64,000 nt of DNA from Dechloromonas sp. TW-R-39-2 (lineage in GTDB: Bacteria; Pseudomonadota; Gammaproteobacteria; Burkholderiales; Rhodocyclaceae), in NCBI RefSeq assembly GCF_016864195.1, contig NZ_CP045202.1, positions 3,398,268 through 3,462,267 of the forward strand. The letters run 5' to 3'. Positions within the stretch are counted from its first letter, which is position 1. The number at the start of each line of letters is the position of its first letter. This document shows, piece by piece, positions 19,221-27,505 of this stretch. The translations under genes were made by a program, and so were the position numbers. Below the pieces are notes generated by a model. The model saw nothing but the letters and a program-made list of their open reading frames with translations, searched no databases and was not told where the DNA came from.

Positions 19221-20918
19221 ATGACCGCCGGGAATCCACTTTCCGGCGCGGTCCTGCTCCGGGCGTTCGAGCAAAGCCATGAAGCGATCCTGATCAGCGA
19301 TCGCAACAACCGGGTTATCGCGGTCAACCCCGCGTTTACCGCGTTAACCGGTTATACGCTTGATGAAATTTCCGGGCAGGACCCGAAGTTTCTCGCATCG
19401 GGGCGGGTTTCCAGCGATTTCTACACCGACATGTGGCAGACGCTGAGCGAGCAGGATTTCTGGGAAGGCGAAATCTGGGACAAGCGCAAGGACGGCAGCA
19501 TCTACCCGAAATGGCTGGCCATCTCGATCATTCGCGATGATCGCGGCGCAGTGCGCAATTACGTCGCCAGCTTTACCGATATTACGGCCAGCAAGGAAGC
19601 GGCCGACCGGCTGGCCCACCTGGCCTACCACGATCCGCTGACCGAATTGCCCAACCGTCTGGCTTTCGAGCTGCATCTCTCGCAAGCCTTGCGCGTCGCC
19701 CAACGCGAAGATCGGCAACTGGCCTTGATGCTGATCGACCTCGACAATTTCAAGAACATCAACGACACCCTCGGCCACCACTTCGGTGATGCCTTGCTCC
19801 AGCGAGTCGCCGCCCGACTGCGCGAATGTGTCCGTTCGAGCGACCTGGTTGCCCGGCTCGGCGGAGATGAATTTGTCGTCGTCCTGCCGGAAATAAGCAG
19901 CCCGCGCACTGCGACCCGCGTTGCTGAAAAGATCAACCGCCAGTTGGCGGAACCGACGCAAATCGAAGAACACCTGCTGTACGCCACGCCGAGCATCGGG
20001 ATCAGCCTCTACCCCGGCGATGGCGACGATGCAGGAACGCTGCTGCGCAACGCCGATGCCGCGATGTATCACGCCAAGAACAGCGGCCGGAACAATCATC
20101 AGTTCTACGCCGCGCAAATGAACGAGGCGGCCAGCGAACGACTGCAATTCGAAAGCGCCCTGCGCCAGGCCATCTCGAACCTTTCACCGGCCGCCAGCGA
20201 TTTCGTGCTGCATTTCCAGCCGCAGATCCATGCCGCAAGCGGTCGCGTCATCGGCCTTGAAGCCTTGTTGCGCTGGACGCATCCGACGCTGGGCCCGGTC
20301 TCGCCCAATCGTTTCATCGGCATTGCCGAAGAAACCGGCCTGATCCAGCCGATCGGCGACTGGGTCATCTGGGAAGCCTGCCGCCACCTGAGCGCGATGA
20401 AGGCACGCGGCATCAACAACGTCCGCATGGCGATCAACGTCTCGGCGCACCAGCTGCGCAGCGACAGCCTGATCTCCCTGATTCACGGCGCCATGGCGTG
20501 CTACGACCTGACGCCCTCGGAGCTGGAGCTTGAAGTGACCGAAACCACGGCGATGCAGAACCCGGAAGCGACACGCGGCATTCTCGACCGGCTCGCCGCG
20601 ATGGGCATCAAGCTGGCGATCGACGATTTTGGCACCGGCTATTCCTCGCTGGCCTACCTCAAGCATTTGCCGATCCACCGGCTCAAGCTCGACCGCTCCT
20701 TCGTCAAGGATCTGGAAGAGGATGCCAACGATGCGGCGATTTGTGCCGCGACCATCGCCCTTGGCCACAACCTGGGCCTGGAACTGGTCGCCGAAGGGGT
20801 TGAAACCGACCTCCAGCGCGAGTTTCTCTCGCGCCTCGGCTGCGACGTGCTGCAAGGCTTTTTCTACAGCCGTGCCCTGCCCTTCGAAGAGGCGCTGGCC
20901 TACATCCAGGCCAGCTAG
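19221..20918 (+). CDS. PAS-GGDEF-EAL cyclic-di-GMP protein
   Basis: 565 residues, no membrane segment. A PAS domain with PAC (about 10-125) is followed by a GGDEF domain with intact RLGGDEFVVVLPE and an RxxD I-site (RSSD) five residues before it, then an EAL domain with ExLxR (EALLR), [10 protein letters not shown] and EGVET. Both catalytic sites look complete, so it could be a cyclase, a phosphodiesterase, or both, governed by the PAS sensor; the ligand is unknown. Its TAG stop is shared with the stop of the opposing gene at a CTAG. Confidence 0.92.
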   Translation: MTAGNPLSGAVLLRAFEQSHEAILISDRNNRVIAVNPAFTALTGYTLDEISGQDPKFLASGRVSSDFYTDMWQTLSEQDFWEGEIWDKRKDGSIYPKWLAISIIRDDRGAVRNYVASFTDITASKEAADRLAHLAYHDPLTELPNRLAFELHLSQALRVAQREDRQLALMLIDLDNFKNINDTLGHHFGDALLQRVAARLRECVRSSDLVARLGGDEFVVVLPEISSPRTATRVAEKINRQLAEPTQIEEHLLYATPSIGISLYPGDGDDAGTLLRNADAAMYHAKNSGRNNHQFYAAQMNEAASERLQFESALRQAISNLSPAASDFVLHFQPQIHAASGRVIGLEALLRWTHPTLGPVSPNRFIGIAEETGLIQPIGDWVIWEACRHLSAMKARGINNVRMAINVSAHQLRSDSLISLIHGAMACYDLTPSELELEVTETTAMQNPEATRGILDRLAAMGIKLAIDDFGTGYSSLAYLKHLPIHRLKLDRSFVKDLEEDANDAAICAATIALGHNLGLELVAEGVETDLQREFLSRLGCDVLQGFFYSRALPFEEALAYIQAS

Positions 20919-22414
20919 CGAATCACCTTGCGCCACTCCGCTTCAAAATAGCGGACCAGCACCTGATTGTTCAATCGATTGACCTCGGCCGGCAAGCGCG
21001 CCATATCGGCTGGAAAATCGAACAGGCTGCGCGTTGTTGCCGGTGTCAAAAATCGCGTTTTGGCGGCGTCGACCACGACAGGCTCGAAAGTCTGCCGCCC
21101 GGCGATGATGTAGCCCCATTCGCCGAAAGAAGGCACCAATGCGTGATACGGCGCGGTCTTCAGGCCGACATCCTCCAGCGTCGTCACGACGCACCAGAAC
21201 GATTGCCGAGCGTAGAGCGGCGAGGTCGACTGAACCACGATCAAGCCATGCGCCGACAGGCGTTTTTCGAGCAAACGGTAAAACGCCGCGGTGTACAGCT
21301 TGCCGAGCGCAAAATTGGCCGGATCGGGAAAGTCGACCACGATAAAGTCGAAATGCTCGCGATTGTTCTCCAGCCACTGCAAGGCGTCGGCATTGACCAC
21401 CGTCACCCGATCAGCCTTGAGCGCCCCCTGATTCAGCGCAACCAGCGCCGGAGCCGTTGAAAACAACGCGGTCATCGCCGGATCGAGATCAACCAGCGTG
21501 ACCGCTTCGATATTCGGGTATTTCAGAATTTCACGTACCGCCAGCCCATCGCCACCGCCCAGCACCAGCACGCGCTTGGCCCACGGCAGACTGGCCAGGC
21601 CGGGATGCACCAGCGCCTCGTGATAGCGATATTCATCGTGCGACGAAAACTGCAGGTTGTTGTTCAGGAACAGGCGCAGGTCATCGCGCCAGCGCGTCAC
21701 GACGATTCGCTGATAAGGCGTCGATTCGGCATGGACGATATCGTCGGCATAAAGATGATTTTCGGCCAGCGAGGTGAGTTGGCCAGCCCCGGCAAAGCCC
21801 GCCAGCAACACGCCGAAAGCCGCCCAGCTTTGCACCGCCAGCGCCTGCCGCCCCGGCAATTGCTCGCGAAAGACACGCAAGGCCCAGAGCGCCACGCCAA
21901 CGTTGAGCAAACCGAAAAGCAGCCCGGTCCGCATCATGCCGAGATGCGGTGCAAGCACCAGCGGAAACAGGACTGACACAACCAGCGCACCGAGATAATC
22001 GAAAGTGAGCACTTGCGACACCAGGTCCTTGAAGTCCAAATCGCGCTTCAGGATGCGCATGACCAGCGGAATTTCCAGACCGACCAGCACGCCGACGCCG
22101 AACACCGCCAAGTAAAGGACCAGCTTGAACGGCCCGGCCAGCCAGGTAAAGACGAGAAACAGCGCGACGGCGGAGAAACCGCCGAGCAGGCCGACCATCA
22201 ATTCGATCTGGATGAAACGCCCGACCAAATCGCGCGTGATGTATTTCGACAACCAGGAACCGACGCCCATGGCGAACAAATAGGTGCCGATCACGGTCGA
22301 AAACTGGGTCACCGAGTCGCCCAGCAGATAAGACGACAACGCCCCGGCCACCAACTCGTAAGCCAGACCGCAAGAAGCAATGACAAAAACCGAAAAAAGG
22401 AGGGCATGCCGCAT
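20915..22414 (-). CDS. Membrane-anchored spermidine-synthase-like protein
   Basis: 499 residues from MRHALLFSVF. The N-terminal half holds about seven membrane segments (to about residue 215); the C-terminal half is an aminopropyltransferase-fold domain with VLVLGGGDGLAVREILKYP, the acidic DLD after it, and VVDFPDPAN where the catalytic Asp of spermidine synthases sits. Such fusions are annotated as polyamine aminopropyltransferases, but their reaction is not settled. An in-frame ATG 63 bases upstream would add a polar extension before the first membrane segment, so it was not used. Confidence 0.83.
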   Translation of the reverse strand: MRHALLFSVFVIASCGLAYELVAGALSSYLLGDSVTQFSTVIGTYLFAMGVGSWLSKYITRDLVGRFIQIELMVGLLGGFSAVALFLVFTWLAGPFKLVLYLAVFGVGVLVGLEIPLVMRILKRDLDFKDLVSQVLTFDYLGALVVSVLFPLVLAPHLGMMRTGLLFGLLNVGVALWALRVFREQLPGRQALAVQSWAAFGVLLAGFAGAGQLTSLAENHLYADDIVHAESTPYQRIVVTRWRDDLRLFLNNNLQFSSHDEYRYHEALVHPGLASLPWAKRVLVLGGGDGLAVREILKYPNIEAVTLVDLDPAMTALFSTAPALVALNQGALKADRVTVVNADALQWLENNREHFDFIVVDFPDPANFALGKLYTAAFYRLLEKRLSAHGLIVVQSTSPLYARQSFWCVVTTLEDVGLKTAPYHALVPSFGEWGYIIAGRQTFEPVVVDAAKTRFLTPATTRSLFDFPADMARLPAEVNRLNNQVLVRYFEAEWRKVIR

Positions 22415-22508
22415 GGGCTGCGATGCTAACCTGAAACCGTGCGACCGGCCATGCAGGCTCGGCCGGACAGCCGCCAATCCGAAATCCGGTTCCTCAGGAG
22501 CGTAGACC

Positions 22509-23072
22509 GTGACAGCCAGAATCAGCCTGCTCGCTTTGCTCGCCAGCCTTGCCTGGCCACTGGCTGCCGCCGAATATGCGATTGACGCCAGCCATACCTA
22601 CGCCAGTTTCGAAATCGATCACCTCGGCTTCTCGACCCAGCGCGGCCAGTTCACCGCCACATCCGGCAGCATTGAATACGATCCGGAAACACGCAGCGGC
22701 AAGATCGACATCCGCATCGCGGCGGACTCGATCGATACCGGCTTCAAGCCGCGCGACGATGTGCTGCGTAGCGCCGACTGGTTCAATGTGAGCGACTTTC
22801 CCGACATCCTGTTTCGCAGCCAGCGCCTGATTTTTAACGAAAATAGCCCCAATGCCGTCGAAGGCACGCTGACGCTGCTCGGCACGACCCGACCCATGCG
22901 TCTTGAGATCACCCGTTTCAAATGCGGCCTCAACCTCGTCCTGCGCAAACGTGGCTGCGGGGCCGATGCGCAGGGTGTCTTGCGGCGCTCCGAATTCGGC
23001 CTGAACAACGGCTTGCCCTTCATCGGCGACGAAGTTCGTCTGCGCATTCAGGTCGAGGCCTATCTGCCGTAA
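22509..23072 (+). CDS. YceI-family periplasmic lipid-binding-like protein
   Basis: 187 residues from a GTG at 22509 with AGGAG nine bases upstream. Signal peptide (MTARISLLALLASLAWPLAAA) then the YceI lipocalin-like barrel: YAIDASHTYASFEIDHLGFS and FNVSDFPDILFRS are family signatures. Members bind polyisoprenoid-type lipids in the periplasm. Two cysteines (FKCGL and RGCGA) could form a disulfide. Divergent from the spermidine-synthase-like gene. Confidence 0.92.
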   Translation: MTARISLLALLASLAWPLAAAEYAIDASHTYASFEIDHLGFSTQRGQFTATSGSIEYDPETRSGKIDIRIAADSIDTGFKPRDDVLRSADWFNVSDFPDILFRSQRLIFNENSPNAVEGTLTLLGTTRPMRLEITRFKCGLNLVLRKRGCGADAQGVLRRSEFGLNNGLPFIGDEVRLRIQVEAYLP

Positions 23073-23174
23073 CGCGCCAGGACGCCCGGCCTGCCGGCCC
23101 CCGCACTAAAGTCATGTGCTGAAGCCCTGTTTCTGAGAAAATAGCACCCCCATTTTTGTTGTTTCCGGACTCAC

Positions 23175-24284
23175 ATGCCCCCCCATCCCGCCATTGCCAC
23201 CACTGCCGAAATCGTTGCCGAACTGAAGGCAGGCCGCATGGTCATCCTGGTCGATGAAGAAGACCGCGAGAACGAGGGCGACCTCGTCATGGCCTCCGAG
23301 CACATCACGCCGGAAGCGATCAATTTCATGGCCAAACATGGCCGCGGCCTGATCTGCCTGACCCTGACCGAAGAGCGCTGCAAAAAATTCGGCCTGGTCC
23401 AGATGGCGCGCAACAACAAGACCCAGTACGGCACCGCTTTCACCGTCTCGATCGAAGCGGCCGAAGGCGTGACCACCGGCATTTCCGCCGCTGACCGCGC
23501 CCGCACCATCCAGGTCGCCGTGAACAAGAATTCGACGCCGGACGACATCGTCCAGCCCGGCCACGTTTTCCCGATTACCGCCCGCCCCGGTGGCGTGCTG
23601 GTCCGCGCCGGTCACACCGAAGCCGGTTGCGACCTGGCCGGCATGGCCGGTCTGGAGCCGTCCTCGGTGATCTGCGAGATCATGAACGACGACGGCACGA
23701 TGGCCCGCCTGCCGGAACTGATCGAATTCGCCAAGCAGCATGGTTTGAAGATCGGCACCATCGCCGACCTGATTCACTACCGCGCCGCTTCGGAAACGCT
23801 GGTCGAACGCGTCACCAGCAAGCCGGTGCAAACCGCCCACGGTGAATTCACTCTCCACGCCTATGTCGACCGCGCCAGTGGCGCAACGCATCTGGCGCTG
23901 GTCAAGGGCGACATCCCGGCCGGCGGCGAAACGCTGGTTCGCGTGCATGAACCGCTTTCCGTGCTCGACTTCCTCGATCCGGGCAGCAAGCGCCAATCCT
24001 TCTCGATCGACGAAGCGCAGGCCGCGCTGGCCAAGTTCGGCCACGGCGTGATCGTCCTGATGCACCGCCCTGAAGACGGCGAAGACCTGCTCGCCCGCCT
24101 GACCGGTACCGCCCCGAGCGCGCCGATCAAGTGGGACCCGCGTACCTACGGCATCGGCGCACAAATCCTGCGCGATCTCGGCGTAACCAAGATGCGCCTG
24201 CTCTCCAGCCCCCGCAAAATGCCCTCGATGACCGGCTTTGAACTGCAAGTCACCGGTTTTGTCACCTCTACTACCGAGCTCTAA
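23175..24284 (+). CDS. ribBA: 3,4-dihydroxy-2-butanone-4-phosphate synthase with degenerate GTP cyclohydrolase II domain
   Basis: 369 residues. The N-terminal RibB domain (to about residue 205) has the active-site segment DEEDRENEGDLVMA, TGISAADRA and RAGHTEA. The C-terminal half has the RibA fold but lacks the Cys-rich zinc motif (a SxRCDCG-like stretch) and the expected catalytic residues, so only the butanone-phosphate step is likely. Start of the ribBA-ribH-nusB-thiL-pgpA run; no FMN riboswitch could be seen in the 102 bp upstream. Confidence 0.92.
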   Translation: MPPHPAIATTAEIVAELKAGRMVILVDEEDRENEGDLVMASEHITPEAINFMAKHGRGLICLTLTEERCKKFGLVQMARNNKTQYGTAFTVSIEAAEGVTTGISAADRARTIQVAVNKNSTPDDIVQPGHVFPITARPGGVLVRAGHTEAGCDLAGMAGLEPSSVICEIMNDDGTMARLPELIEFAKQHGLKIGTIADLIHYRAASETLVERVTSKPVQTAHGEFTLHAYVDRASGATHLALVKGDIPAGGETLVRVHEPLSVLDFLDPGSKRQSFSIDEAQAALAKFGHGVIVLMHRPEDGEDLLARLTGTAPSAPIKWDPRTYGIGAQILRDLGVTKMRLLSSPRKMPSMTGFELQVTGFVTSTTEL

Positions 24285-24287
24285 ACC

Positions 24288-24761
24288 ATGGCCCGCTTTG
24301 AAAATATCTTCGAATACGACAACAACCTGAACGGCGCCGGCCTCAAAGTCGGCATCGTGATGGCCCGTTTCAACCTGCCGGTCTGCGAAGCCCTGCTCTC
24401 CTCCTGCGTTGCCGAACTCAAGCGCCTCGGCGTGGCCGATGCCGACATGACCATTGCCAACGTGCCCGGCGCACTCGAAGTACCGCTCGTCCTGCAAACC
24501 ATGGCCCAGAGCGGCAGTTTCGACGCGCTGGTCGCCCTCGGCGCGGTCATCCGCGGCGACACCTACCACTTTGAAGTCGTCTCCAACGACGCCTGCCGCG
24601 CCATCATGGAAGTCCAGCTCGATACCGGCGTGCCGATCGCCAACGGCATCCTGACCTGCGACACCGACGAACAAGCCGAAATCCGCACCCAGCCGAAGGG
24701 TGCCGATTGCGCCCAGGCTGCCGTCGAAATGGCCAACCTTCAGAAAGCCCTGTTCCAATGA
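24288..24761 (+). CDS. ribH: 6,7-dimethyl-8-ribityllumazine synthase
   Basis: 157 residues. Family segments [39 protein letters not shown] (with the catalytic His) and [11 protein letters not shown] are all present. It joins the ribBA product with 5-amino-6-ribitylaminouracil in the penultimate riboflavin step. Its stop overlaps the nusB start (ATGA). Confidence 0.97.
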   Translation: MARFENIFEYDNNLNGAGLKVGIVMARFNLPVCEALLSSCVAELKRLGVADADMTIANVPGALEVPLVLQTMAQSGSFDALVALGAVIRGDTYHFEVVSNDACRAIMEVQLDTGVPIANGILTCDTDEQAEIRTQPKGADCAQAAVEMANLQKALFQ

Positions 24762-25246
24762 CCACGTTCACCAGCGACACCGAACAGCCCGAAGAACCCA
24801 AGGCACCGCCCAAGTCGGCCCGCCGCCGTTCGCGCGAATTCATCCTGCAGGGCCTCTACCAGTGGCGTGTCGGCGGTGCCGACGAGGCATCCATCGAAGC
24901 CTACGCGCCGGAAATGGAAGGGTTTGCCAAGGCTGACCGCGAGTTCTTCGTAGGCACGCTGCGCGGCGTCATCGGCCAGCGCGAAGCCCTGGTTGCGCAG
25001 ATCACCGCCCACCTCGACCGCCCGTTCAGCGAACTGTCGCCGATCGAAGCCTGCGTGCTGATGATGGGCTGCTTCGAGATGAAGCATCACCCGGAGACGC
25101 CCTACCGCGTGGTGATCAACGAAGCAATCGAGCTGGCCAAGTCGTTTGGCGGCACCGATGGTCACAAGTACGTCAATGGCGTGCTCGACAAGATTGCCGC
25201 CATCGCCCGTCCGGACGAAGTCGCCGCCAAGAAGAAGGCCCACTGA
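24758..25246 (+). CDS. nusB: Transcription antitermination factor NusB
   Basis: 162 residues from ATG 24758, overlapping the ribH stop. An N-terminal Pro/Lys-rich tail of about 22 residues precedes [17 protein letters not shown], the NusB core start; [18 protein letters not shown] and [11 protein letters not shown] are C-terminal family motifs. NusB binds boxA RNA with NusE (S10) in rRNA antitermination. The ribH-nusB-thiL order is widely conserved. Confidence 0.97.
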   Translation: MTTFTSDTEQPEEPKAPPKSARRRSREFILQGLYQWRVGGADEASIEAYAPEMEGFAKADREFFVGTLRGVIGQREALVAQITAHLDRPFSELSPIEACVLMMGCFEMKHHPETPYRVVINEAIELAKSFGGTDGHKYVNGVLDKIAAIARPDEVAAKKKAH

Positions 25247-25250
25247 CACC

Positions 25251-26222
25251 ATGGCCGGTGAGTTTGCGCTGATCGACAAGTATTTCGCCCGGCCAACCCC
25301 ATCGGCCGTGCTCGGCCCCGGCGACGACTGCGCACTGCTGCAACCAACCGCCGGCAAGCAGCTCGCCGTAACCACCGACATGCTGGTCGCCGGCACGCAT
25401 TTCCTGCCCGACACCGACCCGAAAAACCTCGGCTGGAAGGCTCTGGCGGTCAATCTTTCCGACCTCGCCGCAATGGGCGCCAAGCCGCGCTGGGTCACCC
25501 TGGCCGGGGCACTTCCTATGGTCGACGAGGCGTGGATTGCCAAATTCGCCGAAGGTTTCTTTGCTTGCGCAGCCGAATACGGGGTCGATGTCGTCGGTGG
25601 CGACACGACCAAAGGCCCGCTCAACGTCTGCATCACCGCCATGGGTGAAGTGGAACCCGGCCATGCGCTGCGTCGCGATGGCGCCAAGGCCGGCGACCAG
25701 ATCTGGGTGTCCGGTCGTCCCGGGCTGGCCAGCCTCGGCCTCGCGCAACTGCAAGGCCGCATCGACCTGCCCGCCCCGTGGCAACGCCTGTGCATCGGCG
25801 CACTCGAAAAGCCGCGCCCGCGCGTCGCGCTTGGTCAGGCACTGGTCGGCATTGCCAGCGCGGCCATCGATGTCTCCGACGGCCTGCTGGCCGACCTCGG
25901 CCACATTGCCGAACGCTCCGGCTGCGCCGCGGCCGTCAAGCTCGTCCAGCTGCCGCACCTGCCCAAGGGCGAGAGCTACGATGCAGTGCTGCGCAAAATG
26001 GCCCTCGAATGCCAGTTGACCGGGGGAGACGACTACGAACTGTGTTTTACCGCACCGTTCGACCAGCATCTCGCCATTGGCCGCATTGCCGCCAACCTCG
26101 AACTGCCGCTCTGGTGCATCGGCGAAATGACCGAAGGCACGGCCGGCCTGGTCACCGTTTTCGACCCGGATGACAAACCGGTCGAATTCGAGTCCAAGGG
26201 TTACGACCACTTTTCGGCCTGA
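25251..26222 (+). CDS. thiL: Thiamine-monophosphate kinase
   Basis: 323 residues from ATG 25251, four bases after nusB. It begins MAGEFALIDKYF; GPGDDCALL, TTDMLVAGTHF, VVGGDTTKG and IDVSDGLLADLGH are ThiL metal and ATP-binding motifs. It phosphorylates thiamine monophosphate to the active diphosphate. The longer open frame reaching into nusB is out of keeping with the family length. Confidence 0.96.
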   Translation: MAGEFALIDKYFARPTPSAVLGPGDDCALLQPTAGKQLAVTTDMLVAGTHFLPDTDPKNLGWKALAVNLSDLAAMGAKPRWVTLAGALPMVDEAWIAKFAEGFFACAAEYGVDVVGGDTTKGPLNVCITAMGEVEPGHALRRDGAKAGDQIWVSGRPGLASLGLAQLQGRIDLPAPWQRLCIGALEKPRPRVALGQALVGIASAAIDVSDGLLADLGHIAERSGCAAAVKLVQLPHLPKGESYDAVLRKMALECQLTGGDDYELCFTAPFDQHLAIGRIAANLELPLWCIGEMTEGTAGLVTVFDPDDKPVEFESKGYDHFSA

Positions 26223-26226
26223 GCCC

Positions 26227-26712
26227 ATGGCCAAACGCCCAACCCTGACTTTCCTCCTCGCCCACCCGGCGCACTTCCTCGCCTGCGGTTGCGGCAGCGG
26301 CCTCGCCCCTTGGGCACCGGGCACCTTCGGCACGCTCTTCGCGTGGTTCAGCTTCCTGATGTTCCGGCCGCACTACAGCGATTTCGCGCTGCTCGCCGCC
26401 TTTGCCGCTGCCTACCTGGCAGGTATCTGGATCATCGATGTCGCCGGCAAGGCACTCGGCGACCCGGACCACGGCAGCATCGTCTGGGATGAAATCGTTC
26501 CCTTCTGGCTCGTGTTGCTGATGACGCCGGACAGCTTCCTGTGGCAACTTTCAGCCTTCGCGCTGTTCCGCTATTTCGACATCACCAAGCCGCAACCGGC
26601 CCGCTACTTCGACGAACACGTCAAGAACGGCTTCGGCGTCATGGCCGATGACCTCGTCGCCGCCGGCTACACCCTGCTCTCGCTCGCCCTGCTCAAAATC
26701 GTTTTCGCCTGA
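26227..26712 (+). CDS. pgpA: Phosphatidylglycerophosphatase A
   Basis: 161 residues with about four membrane segments. Motifs include GSGLAPWAPGTFGTL, DHGSIVWDEIVPFW, FRYFDITKPQPARYFD and GFGVMADDLVAAGY, all typical of PgpA. It removes the phosphate from phosphatidylglycerophosphate in the inner membrane. Start ATG 26227 is four bases after thiL, a coupled position. Confidence 0.95.
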   Translation: MAKRPTLTFLLAHPAHFLACGCGSGLAPWAPGTFGTLFAWFSFLMFRPHYSDFALLAAFAAAYLAGIWIIDVAGKALGDPDHGSIVWDEIVPFWLVLLMTPDSFLWQLSAFALFRYFDITKPQPARYFDEHVKNGFGVMADDLVAAGYTLLSLALLKIVFA

Positions 26713-26767
26713 CGAACAATCGCCAAAGGCATAAACTGTCGGTGCCCAACTCAACCGGAGCATCGCC

Positions 26768-27046
26768 ATGAGCCACAAGCATGCCCACCTGATGCGCAGC
26801 ATCTTCCAGGACCCACCCTCGGCCAATATTCACTGGCGCGAGATCGAATCCTTGCTGCACCACCTCGGCGCCGACATCGAGCCATCGCACGGCGCCCGCT
26901 TCAAGATCACCCTGAACAAGATCGAAGCCTTCCTGCATCATCCGCATAACAGCAACACCTGCAGCCGGACCGACATCAAAGCGCTGCGCGAAGTACTGAC
27001 CCATGCGGGAGTGACGCTGTCGGCCTATGAGGCGGGCGAGGTCTGA
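26768..27046 (+). CDS. HicA-like small protein, no HicB partner seen
   Basis: 92 residues starting behind CCGGAG. The segment HWREIESLLHHLGADIEPSHGARFKITLN matches the HicA double-stranded-RNA-binding-like fold, with His in the GARFK region near where HicA toxins have their catalytic His, and FLHHPHNSNTCSRTDIKALREVL follows like the usual H-P-H-G-x-x-x-x-x-G-T-L part but altered. No hicB-like gene lies on either side, so it may be a domesticated member or a non-toxic relative. The family assignment is moderate; toxicity is not implied. Confidence 0.65.
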   Translation: MSHKHAHLMRSIFQDPPSANIHWREIESLLHHLGADIEPSHGARFKITLNKIEAFLHHPHNSNTCSRTDIKALREVLTHAGVTLSAYEAGEV

Positions 27047-27070
27047 AGCCTCGCCCAGAACCGGACAAAT

Positions 27071-27250
27071 CTATTCCGGCGTCCCCGGCAAATTCAGCTG
27101 TATACGCCGCGCACCTTCGTTAATGCTCGCCGCATGGCGCGCACTGTGATTGGCTGCATGATGCAGGCGCTGCGTCGCCGCCACATAGCGCACCAGTCCT
27201 TCAGTAAAGTTATTCAACGCGCGCTGCAAATTCGGTTTTTCACTTTTCAT
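27071..27250 (-). CDS. Small hypothetical protein, 59 residues
   Basis: An open frame of 59 codons from ATG at 27250 to TAG at 27071, with a strong GGAGG five bases upstream. The protein is soluble-looking and basic: it starts MKSEKPNLQRALNNFTEG and ends NLPGTPE, with a run rich in His and Ala (AATQRLHHAANHSARHAAS) that could form an amphipathic helix. No family is recognised. It is convergent with the HicA-like gene and downstream of the tRNA-Arg terminator, so it needs its own promoter in the 80 bp to its right; none is convincing. The ribosome-binding site makes a real gene likely. Confidence 0.6.
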   Translation of the reverse strand: MKSEKPNLQRALNNFTEGLVRYVAATQRLHHAANHSARHAASINEGARRIQLNLPGTPE

Positions 27251-27330
27251 GACACCTCCGGATCAAAAGCTTGATTCTCGAAAAGCGAGATGACAGGAAT
27301 ATGAACCGTGGATTGCTTTGAAAAGACGAA

Positions 27331-27357
27331 AAAAAGCCACCGCGAAGGTGGCTTTTT
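27331..27357 (-). terminator. Rho-independent terminator after tRNA-Arg
   Basis: An 11-bp perfect stem (AAAAAGCCACC, loop GCGAA, GGTGGCTTTTT on the plus strand) lies 8 bases beyond the 3' end of tRNA-Arg. It has U-runs on both sides and so would also stop plus-strand reading. Confidence 0.9.
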
Positions 27358-27365
27358 CTCAATTC

Positions 27366-27442
27366 TGGCGCGCCCGAGACGATTCGAACGTCCGACCCTT
27401 GCCTTCGGAGGGCAATACTCTATCCAGCTGAGCTACGGGCGC
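27366..27442 (-). tRNA. tRNA-Arg (anticodon CCG), CCA encoded
   Basis: 77 nt. On the minus strand, GCGCCCG pairs with CGGGCGC, followed by discriminator G and CCA. The anticodon stem TTGCC/GGCAA encloses CTCCGAA, giving anticodon CCG for codon CGG. The T arm (CGGACGTTCGAATCGTCT) is standard. Confidence 0.97.
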
Positions 27443-27453
27443 GTGGGAGCCGG

Positions 27454-27482
27454 ATTTTACCTTTTGTCGACCTCGCCGTCCA
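27454..27482 (-). promoter_or_regulatory. Sigma-70 type promoter for tRNA-Arg
   Basis: On the minus strand TGGACG (27482-27477) and TAAAAT (27459-27454) are 17 bp apart. Transcription would begin only a few bases before the mature tRNA. The GC-rich stretch between the -10 element and the start (CCGGCTCCCAC) resembles the discriminators of stringently controlled stable-RNA promoters. Confidence 0.72.
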
Positions 27483-27505
27483 TGTAATTGCGAAAACCAG
27501 GCGGA

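Noticed and set aside
16730..19280. Two overlapping long minus-strand frames opposite rplY, pth and ychF
   Set aside because: Shadows of conserved genes in a GC-rich genome; no start signals.
23073..23174. Possible FMN riboswitch before ribBA
   Set aside because: The 102-bp gap lacks the conserved FMN-aptamer segments and is too short for a full element.
23112..24758. 548-codon open frame on the minus strand opposite ribBA and ribH
   Set aside because: Antisense to two certain genes; its residues mirror their codons and match nothing.
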